Source: Candidatus Azobacteroides sp. (GTDB taxonomy: Bacteria; Bacteroidota; Bacteroidia; Bacteroidales; WRGA01). Taken from it: 38,441 nt of DNA. Of the stretch, positions 7,776-16,687 are shown piece after piece. The first letter of the stretch is position 1, and each line of letters begins with the position of its first letter. The notes below the pieces were generated by a model, which worked only from the letters and a program-made list of their open reading frames with translations, had not been told where the DNA came from and made no database searches. The stretch lies in the NCBI GenBank assembly GCA_021201815.1, contig JAJQEC010000023.1, forward strand, positions 1 through 38,441, given 5' to 3'. The position numbers and the translations under genes were made by a program.

Positions 7776-8807
7776 TTATTGATTTGAAATAAGGTTTCGG
7801 GCTTCTTCAATGATAGTATCCATTCCCTTTTTCATATCTTCTTCTTCCATATTTACATATATATCGGGTTCTATTCCGAACTCGATGTCATTCATTTCCG
7901 GATCATAATTCGGACATGCAGAAAATCTTACACCCCAGCCATTAGGGATTTCAGAAGAAAACGGCAAGCCTCCACCTCCTCCTGTCATATCTCCCATAAT
8001 AGTAACATTGGGAAATTGCTTCATGGCATTGACAAATTCGTTAGTTGCACTATAGCACTGCCTGTTAGTTAATACTACCACTGGTTTTTGAAAACGAATT
8101 CTATCAGCAGGTTCAATATATTTTTCTTTAGGGTTAGAGAAATCGTTATGACCTTTCCCTGTCTTGTAGCGGGAATATCCAACCAGCGTCTTTTCATTAA
8201 GAAAACGGGAAGCTAAAATCTCCACATTCGTAAGCTGTCCTCCGGAATTATTCCTCACATCTATAATTATACCCCGACATACAGAAAATTTTGTAATAAT
8301 CCTGTCCAGATTTCCGGTACCTATGGTATTGGAAAAACTGCCATAGTACATATATCCTATATTGTCATCTAACACTTTGTATTTTATACTGCTAGCCAGT
8401 AAATAATCATCCTCCAGATAATTTCGTTGTATTTTTTCATCAAAATTATCCGGATAATCTTCATACCATTTCCAATAACGGGCTAAATTAAAAGGAGAAA
8501 TCAGATTTACATGGCCATCTTTTAATTCTGCAAGCATTTTTCCTAATACATCAAACAATGCTTCTTCTGACATTCCGGCACTAATACGGGGAGAATATTG
8601 TTGATAAATGTTGTCCCAATCAATATTTTTGTAACCAAAATAACAGTAATGTTCATCTAGTATTTGCCATAATACGTCAAAATTTACCTGTGGTGTCGTA
8701 TCAAAATCATCACTTGGCAGACATGAAAAAAGATTAATAACAGAAAATGAAAGTATTAATTTTGTAAAATATTTAGTTCCTTTTTCTTTACATTTTTTTA
8801 ATTTCAT
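7776..8807 (-). CDS. S41 family peptidase, lipoprotein
   Basis: The 343-residue product has a basic N-terminus, a hydrophobic stretch and a lipobox ending at Cys29 (INLFSC), so it is probably a lipid-anchored periplasmic or surface protein. The S41 catalytic region is clear: VRNNSGGQ near 184-191 and NRQCYSATNEF with the presumed nucleophile Ser253. The KDGHV motif (His99) resembles the tricorn-like S41B branch. The Lys of CtpA-type enzymes is not found in its usual place: the segment there reads GDMTGGGGGLPFSSE, without Lys. The enzyme therefore probably uses Ser-His chemistry. No PDZ domain is obvious. It converges with mgtE. Confidence 0.85.
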   Translation of the reverse strand: MKLKKCKEKGTKYFTKLILSFSVINLFSCLPSDDFDTTPQVNFDVLWQILDEHYCYFGYKNIDWDNIYQQYSPRISAGMSEEALFDVLGKMLAELKDGHVNLISPFNLARYWKWYEDYPDNFDEKIQRNYLEDDYLLASSIKYKVLDDNIGYMYYGSFSNTIGTGNLDRIITKFSVCRGIIIDVRNNSGGQLTNVEILASRFLNEKTLVGYSRYKTGKGHNDFSNPKEKYIEPADRIRFQKPVVVLTNRQCYSATNEFVNAMKQFPNVTIMGDMTGGGGGLPFSSEIPNGWGVRFSACPNYDPEMNDIEFGIEPDIYVNMEEEDMKKGMDTIIEEARNLISNQ

Positions 8808-8859
8808 AATTCCGGTTCATTATTTTGCCCTTATAAAGAGGAAAATCTAAAATTTTTGA

Positions 8860-8867
8860 CAAATATA
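8860..8867 (-). promoter_or_regulatory. Candidate -7 element for the S41 peptidase gene
   Basis: CAAATATA on the plus strand reads TATATTTG on the minus strand, matching TAnnTTTG. The predicted start near 8853 gives a leader of about 46 bases. No -33 partner is seen. Confidence 0.35.
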
Positions 8868-9068
8868 ATATTATTTTTTTCATTTATTTCTATTGATAAT
8901 AAGTATTAAAAAACAGAGATATATGGGGAGCTTCCTAAATTTACCTTACCTTATTAAAAGTAAATAACAGGGTAGAAAAAGAAGATTTCTATGATATATT
9001 AATATTGGTTTTTATTTTTTGTTAAAATAAAAAATAACTTAACTATTTTTAGGGTAAAAAAGGATTAA

Positions 9069-9103
9069 TTGAATCAATGATTACTTTAAATACTATATCT
9101 TTA
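9069..9103 (+). promoter_or_regulatory. Candidate promoter of the DUF4251 lipoprotein gene
   Basis: TTG at 9069-9071 and TATCTTTA at 9096-9103 resemble the -33 and -7 elements, with a slightly long 24-base spacer and A in place of the final G. Transcription would start near 9110, about 18 bases before the preferred ATG at 9128. The rest of the 8808-9127 intergenic region is AT-rich and holds no other recognisable gene. Confidence 0.3.
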
Positions 9104-9127
9104 CACTTTGTTTTTATACAAAATATT

Positions 9128-9598
9128 ATGAAGCAATTGTTTTTAATTAGTTTATTAGGTTTATTTGTTTCCTGTACTTCTTCTCAGGATACGGCAAAAA
9201 CGCAGGCGGTGGCTCAAATGGTAGATGCACAGGAATATATATTTATTGCAGAAACAGCATTGCCTTTAGGAGGAAAGAGTATTTATCTGACTTCTACTTA
9301 TTCACTACAGGTGAAAAATGATTCACTCCAGGCTTATCTTCCTTATTTCGGAAGAGCCTATGTTGCACCTATTAATCCGGCACAAGGAGGAATACAATTC
9401 GATAGTGAAAATTTTACATATAATTCTAAGAAGAAAAAAGACGGATGGCTTATCGAGCTGGAAACAAAGGACCAACAGCGGAATTATAAAATGCTTTTGG
9501 ATATTAGTAGTAGCGGATATGCTCATTTAAGTGTAAATAGCTATGACAGGCAAACCATTTCTTTTAATAGTTACATTGAAAGCATCGGTAAAAAATAA
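9128..9598 (+). CDS. DUF4251 domain lipoprotein
   Basis: The preferred start is the ATG at 9128, because it puts a lipoprotein signal peptide at the very N-terminus (MKQLFLISLLGLFVSC, lipid-attachment Cys16). The longer reading from 9077 would add 17 residues ahead of it and would overlap the likely promoter. The mature protein of about 140 residues matches the Bacteroidota family DUF4251: YLTSTYSLQVKNDSLQAYLP, then YFGRAY, then a beta-rich second half with GWLIELETKDQQRNYKM. Members are small periplasmic beta proteins of unknown function. The gene stands alone, convergent with the ABC permease. Confidence 0.8.
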   Translation: MKQLFLISLLGLFVSCTSSQDTAKTQAVAQMVDAQEYIFIAETALPLGGKSIYLTSTYSLQVKNDSLQAYLPYFGRAYVAPINPAQGGIQFDSENFTYNSKKKKDGWLIELETKDQQRNYKMLLDISSSGYAHLSVNSYDRQTISFNSYIESIGKK

Positions 9599-9623
9599 GT
9601 TTTTTATTTTATCGGATTTTTCT

Positions 9624-10349
9624 TTATACTTTGTTCCATCTGCAGAGTAGATGATCTGCTAAGTCAATTAGGAAAAAAAGAATAAATCCTAAAATACTTA
9701 ATAATGCGATTCCGGCGTACATATCTTTATAATCAATCCGCATCCATGCATCTACTATAAAGTATCCCATTCCTTTCTCTGTTCCATAGGTTTCTGTAAA
9801 GAAAAGTACGGATATTGCTGTCCCAAGAGCTATCCTTAAGGTGGTAAGAAGTTCGGGAAGAATAGCCGGCAGGGTTATTTCTTTTAGCTGTTGATATTGT
9901 TTTCCTCCAAGTGAAGTGATAATATTATAATTTTCTTTAGGAATATTGTATACCGCATCTCTTACAGATACTATTATTTGAAAAACCAGTATGAGAACAA
10001 TCATAATTATTTTAGCGGATTCTCCTATGCCGGAAAGCAACATGACAATTGGTAAAAGAGCAAGTTTAGGGATAGGATAACTAAAATAAACCAATGGATT
10101 TAATACATCATTTAATTTTTGAGAGTATGCCATGGCAATTCCAATAGAAACTCCAATCATGGAAGAAATAAACAGTCCCAGCAAAATCCTTTGCAAACTG
10201 GCCAATAGATGTATCCACATTGCTGGTATTATCTTTATCATATTTATATAAGTAGTAACCGGGTCTATAAGTACGGGTTTGTTTACTAAATAGGATATAA
10301 TAAGCCACAATAGATTAAATAATATCAGACCATAAACTTTATTTTTCAT
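9624..10349 (-). CDS. ABC transporter permease (SsuC/TauC-type)
   Basis: This 241-residue inner-membrane subunit has about six hydrophobic segments and the permease EAA-type loop (SLGGKQYQQLKEITLPAILPELL), which contacts the ATPase. The pattern ISYPIPKLALLPIVMLLSGIGESAKI is typical of the nitrate/sulfonate/taurine branch. It is the last gene of a binding protein - ATPase - permease run, 18 bases after the ATPase gene. The transported substrate cannot be read from the sequence. No terminator is evident in the 25 bases before the convergent DUF4251 gene. Confidence 0.88.
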   Translation of the reverse strand: MKNKVYGLILFNLLWLIISYLVNKPVLIDPVTTYINMIKIIPAMWIHLLASLQRILLGLFISSMIGVSIGIAMAYSQKLNDVLNPLVYFSYPIPKLALLPIVMLLSGIGESAKIIMIVLILVFQIIVSVRDAVYNIPKENYNIITSLGGKQYQQLKEITLPAILPELLTTLRIALGTAISVLFFTETYGTEKGMGYFIVDAWMRIDYKDMYAGIALLSILGFILFFLIDLADHLLCRWNKV

Positions 10350-10367
10350 AGGAATACTTTTTCTGTT

Positions 10368-11117
10368 TCAAGAAATCCATTCTTTTTTTATAAGTTCTTT
10401 AATTTCTTTTGCGAAAAGAAAATAATCTGTATCCGGAATTTCCTGTGGAGAATTATATAATGGGTTTTCCAATAGGGTGAGAATTCTGCCGGGAGAAGGA
10501 GTAAACAGAATGATATATTTTGCCATTTTAACTGCTTCCTCTACATTATGAGTGGTAAATAGAGTGGTTACCTGATGCTTCCTCCAAACAGAAAGAAAGA
10601 GTTCCTGGGATTTTTCTGCAGTAAGAGGATCTAATGCAGAAAAAGGTTCATCCATAAGGAGTAAATCCGGCTTCTGAATAAATGCTCTGGCCAGTGCTAC
10701 CCGTTGTTTCTGTCCACCACTTAATTCTCCCGGATACCTGTCTGTTAACTCATTTAATTCCAAACCGGATAATATCTCTTTGTAATAAGTATTAAATTCT
10801 TTTGTGTGTTTTTCTTTTCTGATTTTTTTCGGAAGGAGAATGTTTTTACCGACTTTTTCCCACTTTAATAATCCGTAACTCTGAGGAACATAACTAATGA
10901 TGTGTTTTTTAGGGGATAAGCATTCGGAATTAATAAGTACTTCTCCGGAATTTTTCTTTGTGATTCCACATAGGATATTCAGCAAGGTTGATTTTCCACT
11001 TCCGGAAGGGCCAATAATGGAATAAATTTCTCCTTGGTTCAAATCAAGATTAATATTTTTTATAGCTTTAACAGAACCATAAGATGCAGAAATGTTTTTT
11101 AGCTGAATATAAGTCAT
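10368..11117 (-). CDS. ABC transporter ATP-binding protein (SsuB/TauB-type)
   Basis: This 249-residue ATPase powers the importer encoded around it. The Walker A motif GPSGSGKST is near residues 37-45, the Q-loop is in YVPQSYGL, the signature LSGGQKQR lies near 132-139, Walker B is LLLMDEPFSALD, and the switch His is in TTHNVEEAVKMA. Length and motifs fit the nitrate/sulfonate/taurine subfamily. It sits 12 bases after the binding-protein gene and 18 bases before the permease gene. Confidence 0.92.
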   Translation of the reverse strand: MTYIQLKNISASYGSVKAIKNINLDLNQGEIYSIIGPSGSGKSTLLNILCGITKKNSGEVLINSECLSPKKHIISYVPQSYGLLKWEKVGKNILLPKKIRKEKHTKEFNTYYKEILSGLELNELTDRYPGELSGGQKQRVALARAFIQKPDLLLMDEPFSALDPLTAEKSQELFLSVWRKHQVTTLFTTHNVEEAVKMAKYIILFTPSPGRILTLLENPLYNSPQEIPDTDYFLFAKEIKELIKKEWIS

Positions 11118-11129
11118 ATCTTTAAAAGA

Positions 11130-12062
11130 TTATGGTTCTATAAATTGATTATTTACTAATACATCCGATTCAAAATTTTCCGGAATTAAATTTTTTTCCT
11201 TTAGCCATTTTGTTGTAATATTTATATCCTTTCCGGTAGGAAGAGAAGCAAACTCATAATCCGGCAAAAAAATCCTTTCTGTAAGGTTTTCAGGAACGCT
11301 CAGGTCTTTCGTCAGAATATTTTTATATTCGGCACGCGTGGAAGAATGAATAAATTCCACTGCTTCATTATATGCTTTATACATTGCCTGAATTTGCTGT
11401 TGCTTTTCAGATATGATAGATGTCCGGAAAACCATACAGGTCGCATTATAACCTAAATCTTGTATATTTGCTAAAGAAGTTGCTCCATTTTGTAAAGCTA
11501 TAGAGATAAACGGTTCGGGAAGGCCGGTAGCATCTGTTTGGCCATTTTGAAGCATTTCCAGACGTATCGGAATTTTATTTATTTCCTGTCGGTGTATTTC
11601 ACTTGGGTTTATTCCTACTGATTCCAACGCCAGATCGGTAATAAAATCAATAACTGTATTTTTTGAAGAAGCAATTTTCCTGTTTTTAAGTTCCTGTAAT
11701 GTCTGAATTCCTGAATTCTTTCCTGCCAGAATATGAAAAACTCCGTATTCTTTAGAAGTAATTTGTAAATCAATACCATTTGCTTTTTGAAGGATTGTAC
11801 CTGTCAAATCAATAATTGATCCATCTATGTTACCGGTTTGTAATGCAGCATCCCTGTCATTAGCAGAATAAAATTTTTGTATTTTTACTTTTATTCCATT
11901 CTTCTCAAACAATCCATTTTGTTGGGCAATTGAATAAGGCAGGAGATCTGCAGAAGACATAACTCCAATAATAAGGGTATCATCCTTTTTATTTTTACTC
12001 ATACATCCATTTAAAGTAAGGGAAAGTGATAAAAAAAGTATTCCTGCCAGATATTTTTTCAT
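11130..12062 (-). CDS. ABC transporter substrate-binding lipoprotein (NMT1/SsuA-like)
   Basis: The 310-residue product has a lipoprotein signal ending at Cys20 (SLTLNGC), so it is anchored in the periplasm. The mature part has the two-lobe binding-protein pattern of the NMT1/THI5-like and SsuA families: LIIGVMSSADLLPYSIAQQN, then GLFEKNGIKVKIQKF, then LQTGNIDGSIIDL and a C-terminal lobe with GQTDATGLPEPFISIAL. This superfamily binds sulfonates, nitrate, thiamin precursors and other small ligands. I see no residue set that decides among them and no TPP-riboswitch-like leader, so substrate is left open. It is the first gene of the importer operon; a terminator in the 107-base gap separates it from pgk. 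Confidence 0.85.
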   Translation of the reverse strand: MKKYLAGILFLSLSLTLNGCMSKNKKDDTLIIGVMSSADLLPYSIAQQNGLFEKNGIKVKIQKFYSANDRDAALQTGNIDGSIIDLTGTILQKANGIDLQITSKEYGVFHILAGKNSGIQTLQELKNRKIASSKNTVIDFITDLALESVGINPSEIHRQEINKIPIRLEMLQNGQTDATGLPEPFISIALQNGATSLANIQDLGYNATCMVFRTSIISEKQQQIQAMYKAYNEAVEFIHSSTRAEYKNILTKDLSVPENLTERIFLPDYEFASLPTGKDINITTKWLKEKNLIPENFESDVLVNNQFIEP

Positions 12063-12095
12063 AATGCAAATTGTTATTTTCTGATTTTAAAAGGA

Positions 12096-12127
12096 AAGAC
12101 ACGCTGAAAAGATATTCAACGTGTCTT
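12096..12127 (-). terminator. Terminator of pgk
   Basis: Arms 12096-12108 and 12115-12127 (AAGACACGCTGAA against TTCAACGTGTCTT) pair over 13 bases with one mismatch and a six-base loop. On the minus strand the stem is followed by TCCTTTT. It lies 43 bases after the pgk stop. Confidence 0.7.
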
Positions 12128-12169
12128 ATTCTTCCCGGAAATAAGTAAAATATTTTCCAGTATATGTTA

Positions 12170-13435
12170 TTAATATCCTCTGATTGCTTTGATACCAGGA
12201 AGTTCTTTTCCTTCAATAAATTCCAGTAGAGCTCCACCTCCGGTAGATACGTAACTTACTTTATCTGCCAGATTGAATTTATTGATAGCTGCAACAGAAT
12301 CCCCTCCACCGATCAGAGAGAATGCTCCGTTTGCTGTAGCAGCTGCAATTGCTTCAGCCAAAGCTTTAGAGCCAGCAGCAAATTTGTCAAATTCAAAAAC
12401 TCCGGCTGGTCCGTTCCAAAGAATAGTCTTTGAATTTTTAATTACTTCACTCATCGTTTTTATAGATTCAGGACCTAAATCCAATCCCATCCAACCGTCA
12501 GGAATTTCTTTATCAGAACATATCTGAGTATTAGCATCTGCGGCAAATTTATCGGCAGCTACACAGTCAGTCGGAAGAATAATATTTACCCCTGATTTTT
12601 TACCCTCAGCTAAAATTTCATTTGCCAGATCTAACATATCGTCTTCACAAAGAGAGTTTCCGATTTTACCTCCCTGGGCTTTAGAAAATGTAAAGGCCAT
12701 ACCGCCTACGATCAACAGGTTATCCACTTTGGTCATTAAGTTTTTAATGATAGTGATTTTTGTAGATACTTTTGAACCTCCGATAATCGCAGTGACCGGT
12801 TTTTTAGCTGTTTTTAATACTTTTTCCACAGCATCTACCTCATTTTGCATTAATTTGCCGAACATTTTATGATCAGCATCAAAATATTCCGCAATTAATG
12901 CTGTCGAAGCATGTGCTCTGTGGGCTGTACCAAAAGCGTCATTTACATATACATCCGCATAAGAAGCCAGACGCTTTGTAAATTCTTTTTGCTTTTCTTT
13001 AATTTCTTTTTTTGCTGCCGCTTTTTCTTCTTCTGTGGCATCTGCTGATAATCCGCGGGGTTTCCCTTCTTCTTCAGCATAGAAACGAAGATTTTCCAGC
13101 ATGAGAACTTCGCCTGGTTTTAGTGCTGCTGCTTTTTTAGCCGCATCTTCTCCCATGCAATCATCTGCAAATTGAACAGGTACTCCAAGTAATTCGGAAA
13201 CAGTAGGAAGGATATGTTTTAAGGAGAACTTATCTTCCGGTCCGTTTTTAGGGCGTCCTAGATGTGAACCAATAATTATACTCCCTCCATCAGATAATAT
13301 TTTTTTTAATGTAGGTAAAGCAGCACGTATACGTGTCGGATCTGTAACCTGTAATTGATCATTCAACGGAACATTGAAATCCACACGCACAAAAGCCTTT
13401 TTTCCGGCAAAATTGAAATTGTCAATAGTTTGCAT
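12170..13435 (-). CDS. pgk: Phosphoglycerate kinase
   Basis: Pgk converts 1,3-bisphosphoglycerate and ADP to 3-phosphoglycerate and ATP in cytoplasmic glycolysis, and runs in reverse in gluconeogenesis. The 421-residue product starts [23 protein letters not shown], the family signature. The substrate-binding [10 protein letters not shown] is near residue 57, and the nucleotide-binding glycine-rich motif [13 protein letters not shown] lies near residue 378. A charged insert (about residues 122-150, with [27 protein letters not shown] spread over it) is slightly longer than in E. coli. A good promoter precedes it and a terminator follows, so it is probably a monocistronic unit. Confidence 0.96.
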   Translation of the reverse strand: MQTIDNFNFAGKKAFVRVDFNVPLNDQLQVTDPTRIRAALPTLKKILSDGGSIIIGSHLGRPKNGPEDKFSLKHILPTVSELLGVPVQFADDCMGEDAAKKAAALKPGEVLMLENLRFYAEEEGKPRGLSADATEEEKAAAKKEIKEKQKEFTKRLASYADVYVNDAFGTAHRAHASTALIAEYFDADHKMFGKLMQNEVDAVEKVLKTAKKPVTAIIGGSKVSTKITIIKNLMTKVDNLLIVGGMAFTFSKAQGGKIGNSLCEDDMLDLANEILAEGKKSGVNIILPTDCVAADKFAADANTQICSDKEIPDGWMGLDLGPESIKTMSEVIKNSKTILWNGPAGVFEFDKFAAGSKALAEAIAAATANGAFSLIGGGDSVAAINKFNLADKVSYVSTGGGALLEFIEGKELPGIKAIRGY

Positions 13436-13484
13436 AATGATTTATTATTTTATAAGTAAGAATTAGTTCTGGTTTTTCGGCAGC

Positions 13485-13518
13485 CAAAATTACAAAATAT
13501 CTCAAGAATAAAAGCAAA
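13485..13518 (-). promoter_or_regulatory. Promoter of pgk
   Basis: On the minus strand TTTG (plus 13515-13518) and TAATTTTG (plus 13485-13492) are separated by 22 bases, a full match to the Bacteroidota sigma consensus. The start would be near 13478, giving a leader of about 43 bases. The rest of the 391-base gap to the divergent radical SAM gene holds that gene's promoter and otherwise only AT-rich sequence. Confidence 0.6.
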
Positions 13519-13792
13519 ATATAAGAATAAAGTATTGGCTGTGCAGTAAATGAAATTTGATGTAAGTATTTTATTCGGAAAACAGCGAGATATTTCTTAT
13601 TTGTTTCCATAATGTAATTCTTTACAAAGAGAAGCTTTCTATTTAAAGATAAAAAATAATGATTATCCGATATTAAGATATTTATTTGTTAAATAAGATT
13701 TTGTCTATAAATAAGTAGTGTAATATATCTTTTTAATTTGTATGATACAAAAATCTTTTCTCTAGAATAAAGGTTTATCCTGATAATTTATA

Positions 13793-13800
13793 TACCTTTG
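13793..13800 (+). promoter_or_regulatory. Candidate -7 element for the radical SAM gene
   Basis: TACCTTTG matches TAnnTTTG exactly. The start would fall near 13807, about 20 bases before the ATG at 13827. No convincing -33 TTTG is seen at the usual spacing. Confidence 0.45.
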
Positions 13801-13826
13801 CCTTTGGAAAAAAGAATGCTCAAAAT

Positions 13827-14864
13827 ATGAATGTTTTACTGCCAAGTGATATGTGTATTATCACTACATACCGTTGTTCTATGCAATGTAAAATGTGTGA
13901 TATATGGCATAATCCGACTGATGAAAAACTAGAGATAACACCCAAAGAACTAGAAGTATTACCTAATGTAAAATTTGTAAACCTGACAGGAGGAGAACCA
14001 TTTGTCAGGAAGGATTTGGAAGACATTGTAGAAGTAATGTTCCGAAAATCCCCCAGGGTGGTTATTTCTACTTCCGGATGGTTTGATGACCGGGTTTTAA
14101 AATTAGCAGAAAAATTTCCAACTATTGGAATCAGAATCAGTATAGAAGGACTTTCTCAGAAAAACGATGAATTAAGAGGTAAAAATGGAGGGTTTGATAA
14201 AGGTTTACGTACTTTACTTACTCTTAAAGAAATGGGTATAAAAGATATCGGATTCGGAATTACTGTCTCTAATAATAATTCGGAGGATATGTTGTCTTTG
14301 TATAAATTGGCAAAATCTTTAAATATGGAATTTGCGACAGCTGCTTTTCATAATTCATACTATTTTCATAAATTTGATAACCAGATAACAAATAAAGCTG
14401 TTGTTACCTCAAATTTTGAACGTCTAATAGAAATGCAGTTAAGAGAAAGAAGTCCGAAATCCTGGTTCCGTGCTTTTTTCAATATGGGACTGATTAATTA
14501 TATAGAAGGAAACAGACGCTTATTACCCTGTGAAGCCGGAAATGTAAATTTCTTTGTAGATCCATATGGGGAAGTATATCCTTGTAATGGGATGGAAGAT
14601 AAATTCTGGATGGAAAGCATGGGAAATATAAGAAAAAGTTCCTCTTTTCATGCAATATGGGAAAGTGAACAAGCTCAAAAGGTGAGAGAAAAAGTACGTA
14701 AGTGTCCGAAAAATTGTTGGATGGTTGGTACTGTAGCTCCTATTATGAAAAAATATCCTAAGCATCCTATTAAATGGGTCGTTAAAAATAAATGGAATGT
14801 CATGAGAGGAAAACCTGTCTCATTGGTTAAAAAATGGTATGATGTAGGACAGGATCCGAAATAA
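13827..14864 (+). CDS. Radical SAM protein with SPASM-like C-terminal domain
   Basis: The 345-residue product carries the radical SAM cluster motif CSMQCKMC (Cys17, Cys21, Cys24), which binds the [4Fe-4S] cluster that cleaves S-adenosylmethionine. NLTGGEPFVRKDLEDI follows near residue 52, the usual SAM-binding GGEP. The C-terminal third has a SPASM-like arrangement: LLPCEAGN, VDPYGEVYPCNG, MGNI, IW, then CPKNCW, which would hold one or two further clusters. It resembles the MoaA/NifB/PqqE/SkfB group, but no precursor peptide or partner enzyme is adjacent, so the substrate is unknown. It has its own candidate promoter. An eight-base inverted repeat follows the stop. Confidence 0.85.
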   Translation: MNVLLPSDMCIITTYRCSMQCKMCDIWHNPTDEKLEITPKELEVLPNVKFVNLTGGEPFVRKDLEDIVEVMFRKSPRVVISTSGWFDDRVLKLAEKFPTIGIRISIEGLSQKNDELRGKNGGFDKGLRTLLTLKEMGIKDIGFGITVSNNNSEDMLSLYKLAKSLNMEFATAAFHNSYYFHKFDNQITNKAVVTSNFERLIEMQLRERSPKSWFRAFFNMGLINYIEGNRRLLPCEAGNVNFFVDPYGEVYPCNGMEDKFWMESMGNIRKSSSFHAIWESEQAQKVREKVRKCPKNCWMVGTVAPIMKKYPKHPIKWVVKNKWNVMRGKPVSLVKKWYDVGQDPK

Positions 14865-14871
14865 GGAGTGG

Positions 14872-14898
14872 GAATTACAAGAGAATAATATGTAATTC
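14872..14898. repeat. Inverted repeat after the radical SAM gene
   Basis: GAATTACA at 14872-14879 is perfectly complementary to TGTAATTC at 14891-14898, with an 11-base loop. No T run follows on the plus strand, so it is at best a weak or factor-dependent 3' end. Apart from this and the promoter at its right end, the 305-base gap up to 15169 contains nothing I recognise. Confidence 0.4.
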
Positions 14899-15098
14899 AT
14901 CTGTGTTTCCGGCTTTGTATTTTTCTGATTTTACTTCCCTGAAGAATAAATCCCTTTTTTGTTTTTAATATCTATTTTCTTTCCATGTACCAATCGTAGA
15001 AAAGATGATTTTCAGAAAATTTTTACCGGATTAAGATTAGAATTTTCCACATTTTCTCTTTAATCTTGATTTTGTAGCATTATATATTAGATTTGCCA

Positions 15099-15129
15099 TT
15101 GCCAAGAAGATTATTTTAATGTAAATTTG
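15099..15129 (+). promoter_or_regulatory. Promoter of the NAD(P)HX repair gene
   Basis: TTG at 15099-15101 and TAAATTTG at 15122-15129 are 20 bases apart, fitting the Bacteroidota consensus. The start would be near 15136, about 34 bases before the ATG. A second match, TAGATTTG at 15088-15095 with TTG at 15066-15068, lies just upstream and could be a tandem promoter. Confidence 0.5.
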
Positions 15130-15169
15130 TCCATTAAAATAATTAATAGTTTATTATATACCCCTCAAT

Positions 15170-16687
15170 ATGAAATTTTTTAAAACAGCAAATATAAAAC
15201 AGCTGGACCGTTATACAATAGAAAATGAACCTATCTCTTCTATTGACCTGATGGAACGTGCAGCAATGAAGTTAAGAGAAACCATTGTGTCTCTTTTCCC
15301 GGAAAAGAAGAGTATTTATATATTTGCCGGTCAGGGAAATAACGGAGGAGATGCTCTTGCACTAGCCCGCTTGTTAATAGAGGAGGGATATGAGGTATAC
15401 ACTTATTTATGTAATCCAACAAAGAAACTTTCACTGGACTGTAAAAAAAATAAAGAACGTTTATTAGAAATTGCCGATATTCATTTCACGGAAATTGTAA
15501 ATGAATTTATTCCCCCTGTTCTTAAAGAGGAAGATGTCGTTATTGACGGACTTTTCGGCTCCGGTTTGAATAAGGCTCTTGAAGGAGGTTTTGCAGCTCT
15601 TGTACGTTATATTAACAGTTCTCCGGCACAGGTTATTTCCATTGATATCCCTTCCGGTCTTTTCGGAGAAAAAAATATAACCTCTAATATAGAACAGATT
15701 ATTATTAAAGCAGATATTACTCTTACCTTTCAGTTCCCAAAGCTTGCTTTTCTTTTTTCTGAGAATGAAAAATATACAGGGGATGTGAAAGTATTAGATA
15801 TTGGTATACATCCGGAAGCCATAAAAAAAACTCCTACGGATTTATTTCTTTTACAAAAAAATGAAGTAAAAGGAATTATAAAAAAGAGGGAAAAGTTTTC
15901 CCATAAAGGAAACTATGGGCATGGCCTTTTATTTTCAGGAAGTTTTGGAAAAATGGGTGCTGCTGTTTTATCAGCTACAGCAGCAATGAGAAGTGGAATC
16001 GGTTTGTTAACCGCCCATGTCCCGGAGTGTGGAAAAACTATTTTGCAGACAGCAATCCCGGAAGCTATGTTAAATGTTGACTCTTTTTATGAAAATATTG
16101 CCACTCTTCCGGATCTTACACATTACTCGGCTTTTGGGGTAGGTCCAGGGATAGGAACATCTGCACACACTTCTACTTTTTTGGAAAGTTTATTATCTTC
16201 TGTGAAAAATAAACCTGTCATATTGGATGCAGATGCATTGAATATAATCTCTACCTGGCCAATTATAGGAAATGCTTTTCCTAAAAATTGTATAATAACT
16301 CCTCATCCTAAGGAATTTGACCGATTGGCAGGCAATTCTGAGAATTCCTATCAGCGGTTTATAAAAGCACAGTCTTTTGCTAAGAAATATCAGATTTATG
16401 TTGTTCTTAAAGGAGCCTATACTGCTATTTTGTGTCCTACCGGAGAAGCTTATTTTAATACTACCGGTAATCCGGGCATGGCAACGGCGGGAAGTGGAGA
16501 TGTATTAACAGGCATTTTACTATCTTTGGTTTGTCAGGGATATACATTAAAAGAAGCTGCCATACTAGGAGTATATTTGCATGGTTTAGCCGGGGACATT
16601 GCTGCAGCAGAAATTTCTCAGGAAAGTATGATTGCAAGGGATATTATAGGACACTTAGGAAAGGCTTTTTGTGAGTTAAAGAAATGA
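15170..16687 (+). CDS. nnr: Bifunctional NAD(P)H-hydrate epimerase / ADP-dependent NAD(P)H-hydrate dehydratase
   Basis: This fused 505-residue enzyme repairs hydrated NADH and NADPH (NAD(P)HX). The N-terminal YjeF_N domain (about 1-215) interconverts the R and S epimers and shows GQGNNGGDALALA at 54-66. The C-terminal ribokinase-like domain (about 225-505) dehydrates S-NAD(P)HX with ADP or ATP and shows HKGNYGHGL near 245, a PHPKEFDRL segment, and the catalytic NPGMATAGSGDVLTG ending near 448. This is the usual bacterial fusion and length. It has its own candidate promoter and is followed by a structured AT-rich intergenic stretch before recQ. Confidence 0.94.
   Translation: MKFFKTANIKQLDRYTIENEPISSIDLMERAAMKLRETIVSLFPEKKSIYIFAGQGNNGGDALALARLLIEEGYEVYTYLCNPTKKLSLDCKKNKERLLEIADIHFTEIVNEFIPPVLKEEDVVIDGLFGSGLNKALEGGFAALVRYINSSPAQVISIDIPSGLFGEKNITSNIEQIIIKADITLTFQFPKLAFLFSENEKYTGDVKVLDIGIHPEAIKKTPTDLFLLQKNEVKGIIKKREKFSHKGNYGHGLLFSGSFGKMGAAVLSATAAMRSGIGLLTAHVPECGKTILQTAIPEAMLNVDSFYENIATLPDLTHYSAFGVGPGIGTSAHTSTFLESLLSSVKNKPVILDADALNIISTWPIIGNAFPKNCIITPHPKEFDRLAGNSENSYQRFIKAQSFAKKYQIYVVLKGAYTAILCPTGEAYFNTTGNPGMATAGSGDVLTGILLSLVCQGYTLKEAAILGVYLHGLAGDIAAAEISQESMIARDIIGHLGKAFCELKK

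Noticed and set aside
9624-12062. Thiamin-precursor (ThiXYZ) importer
   Set aside because: The binding protein superfamily allows it, but the 107-base leader is filled by the pgk terminator and shows no TPP-riboswitch sequence.
13422-13610. 62-codon minus-strand frame upstream of pgk
   Set aside because: Overlaps the pgk promoter and start and has no recognisable features.
15032-15067. AAGATTA/TAATCTT inverted repeat before the NAD(P)HX gene
   Set aside because: Seven-base arms with a loop of about 20 bases in AT-rich DNA are expected by chance.
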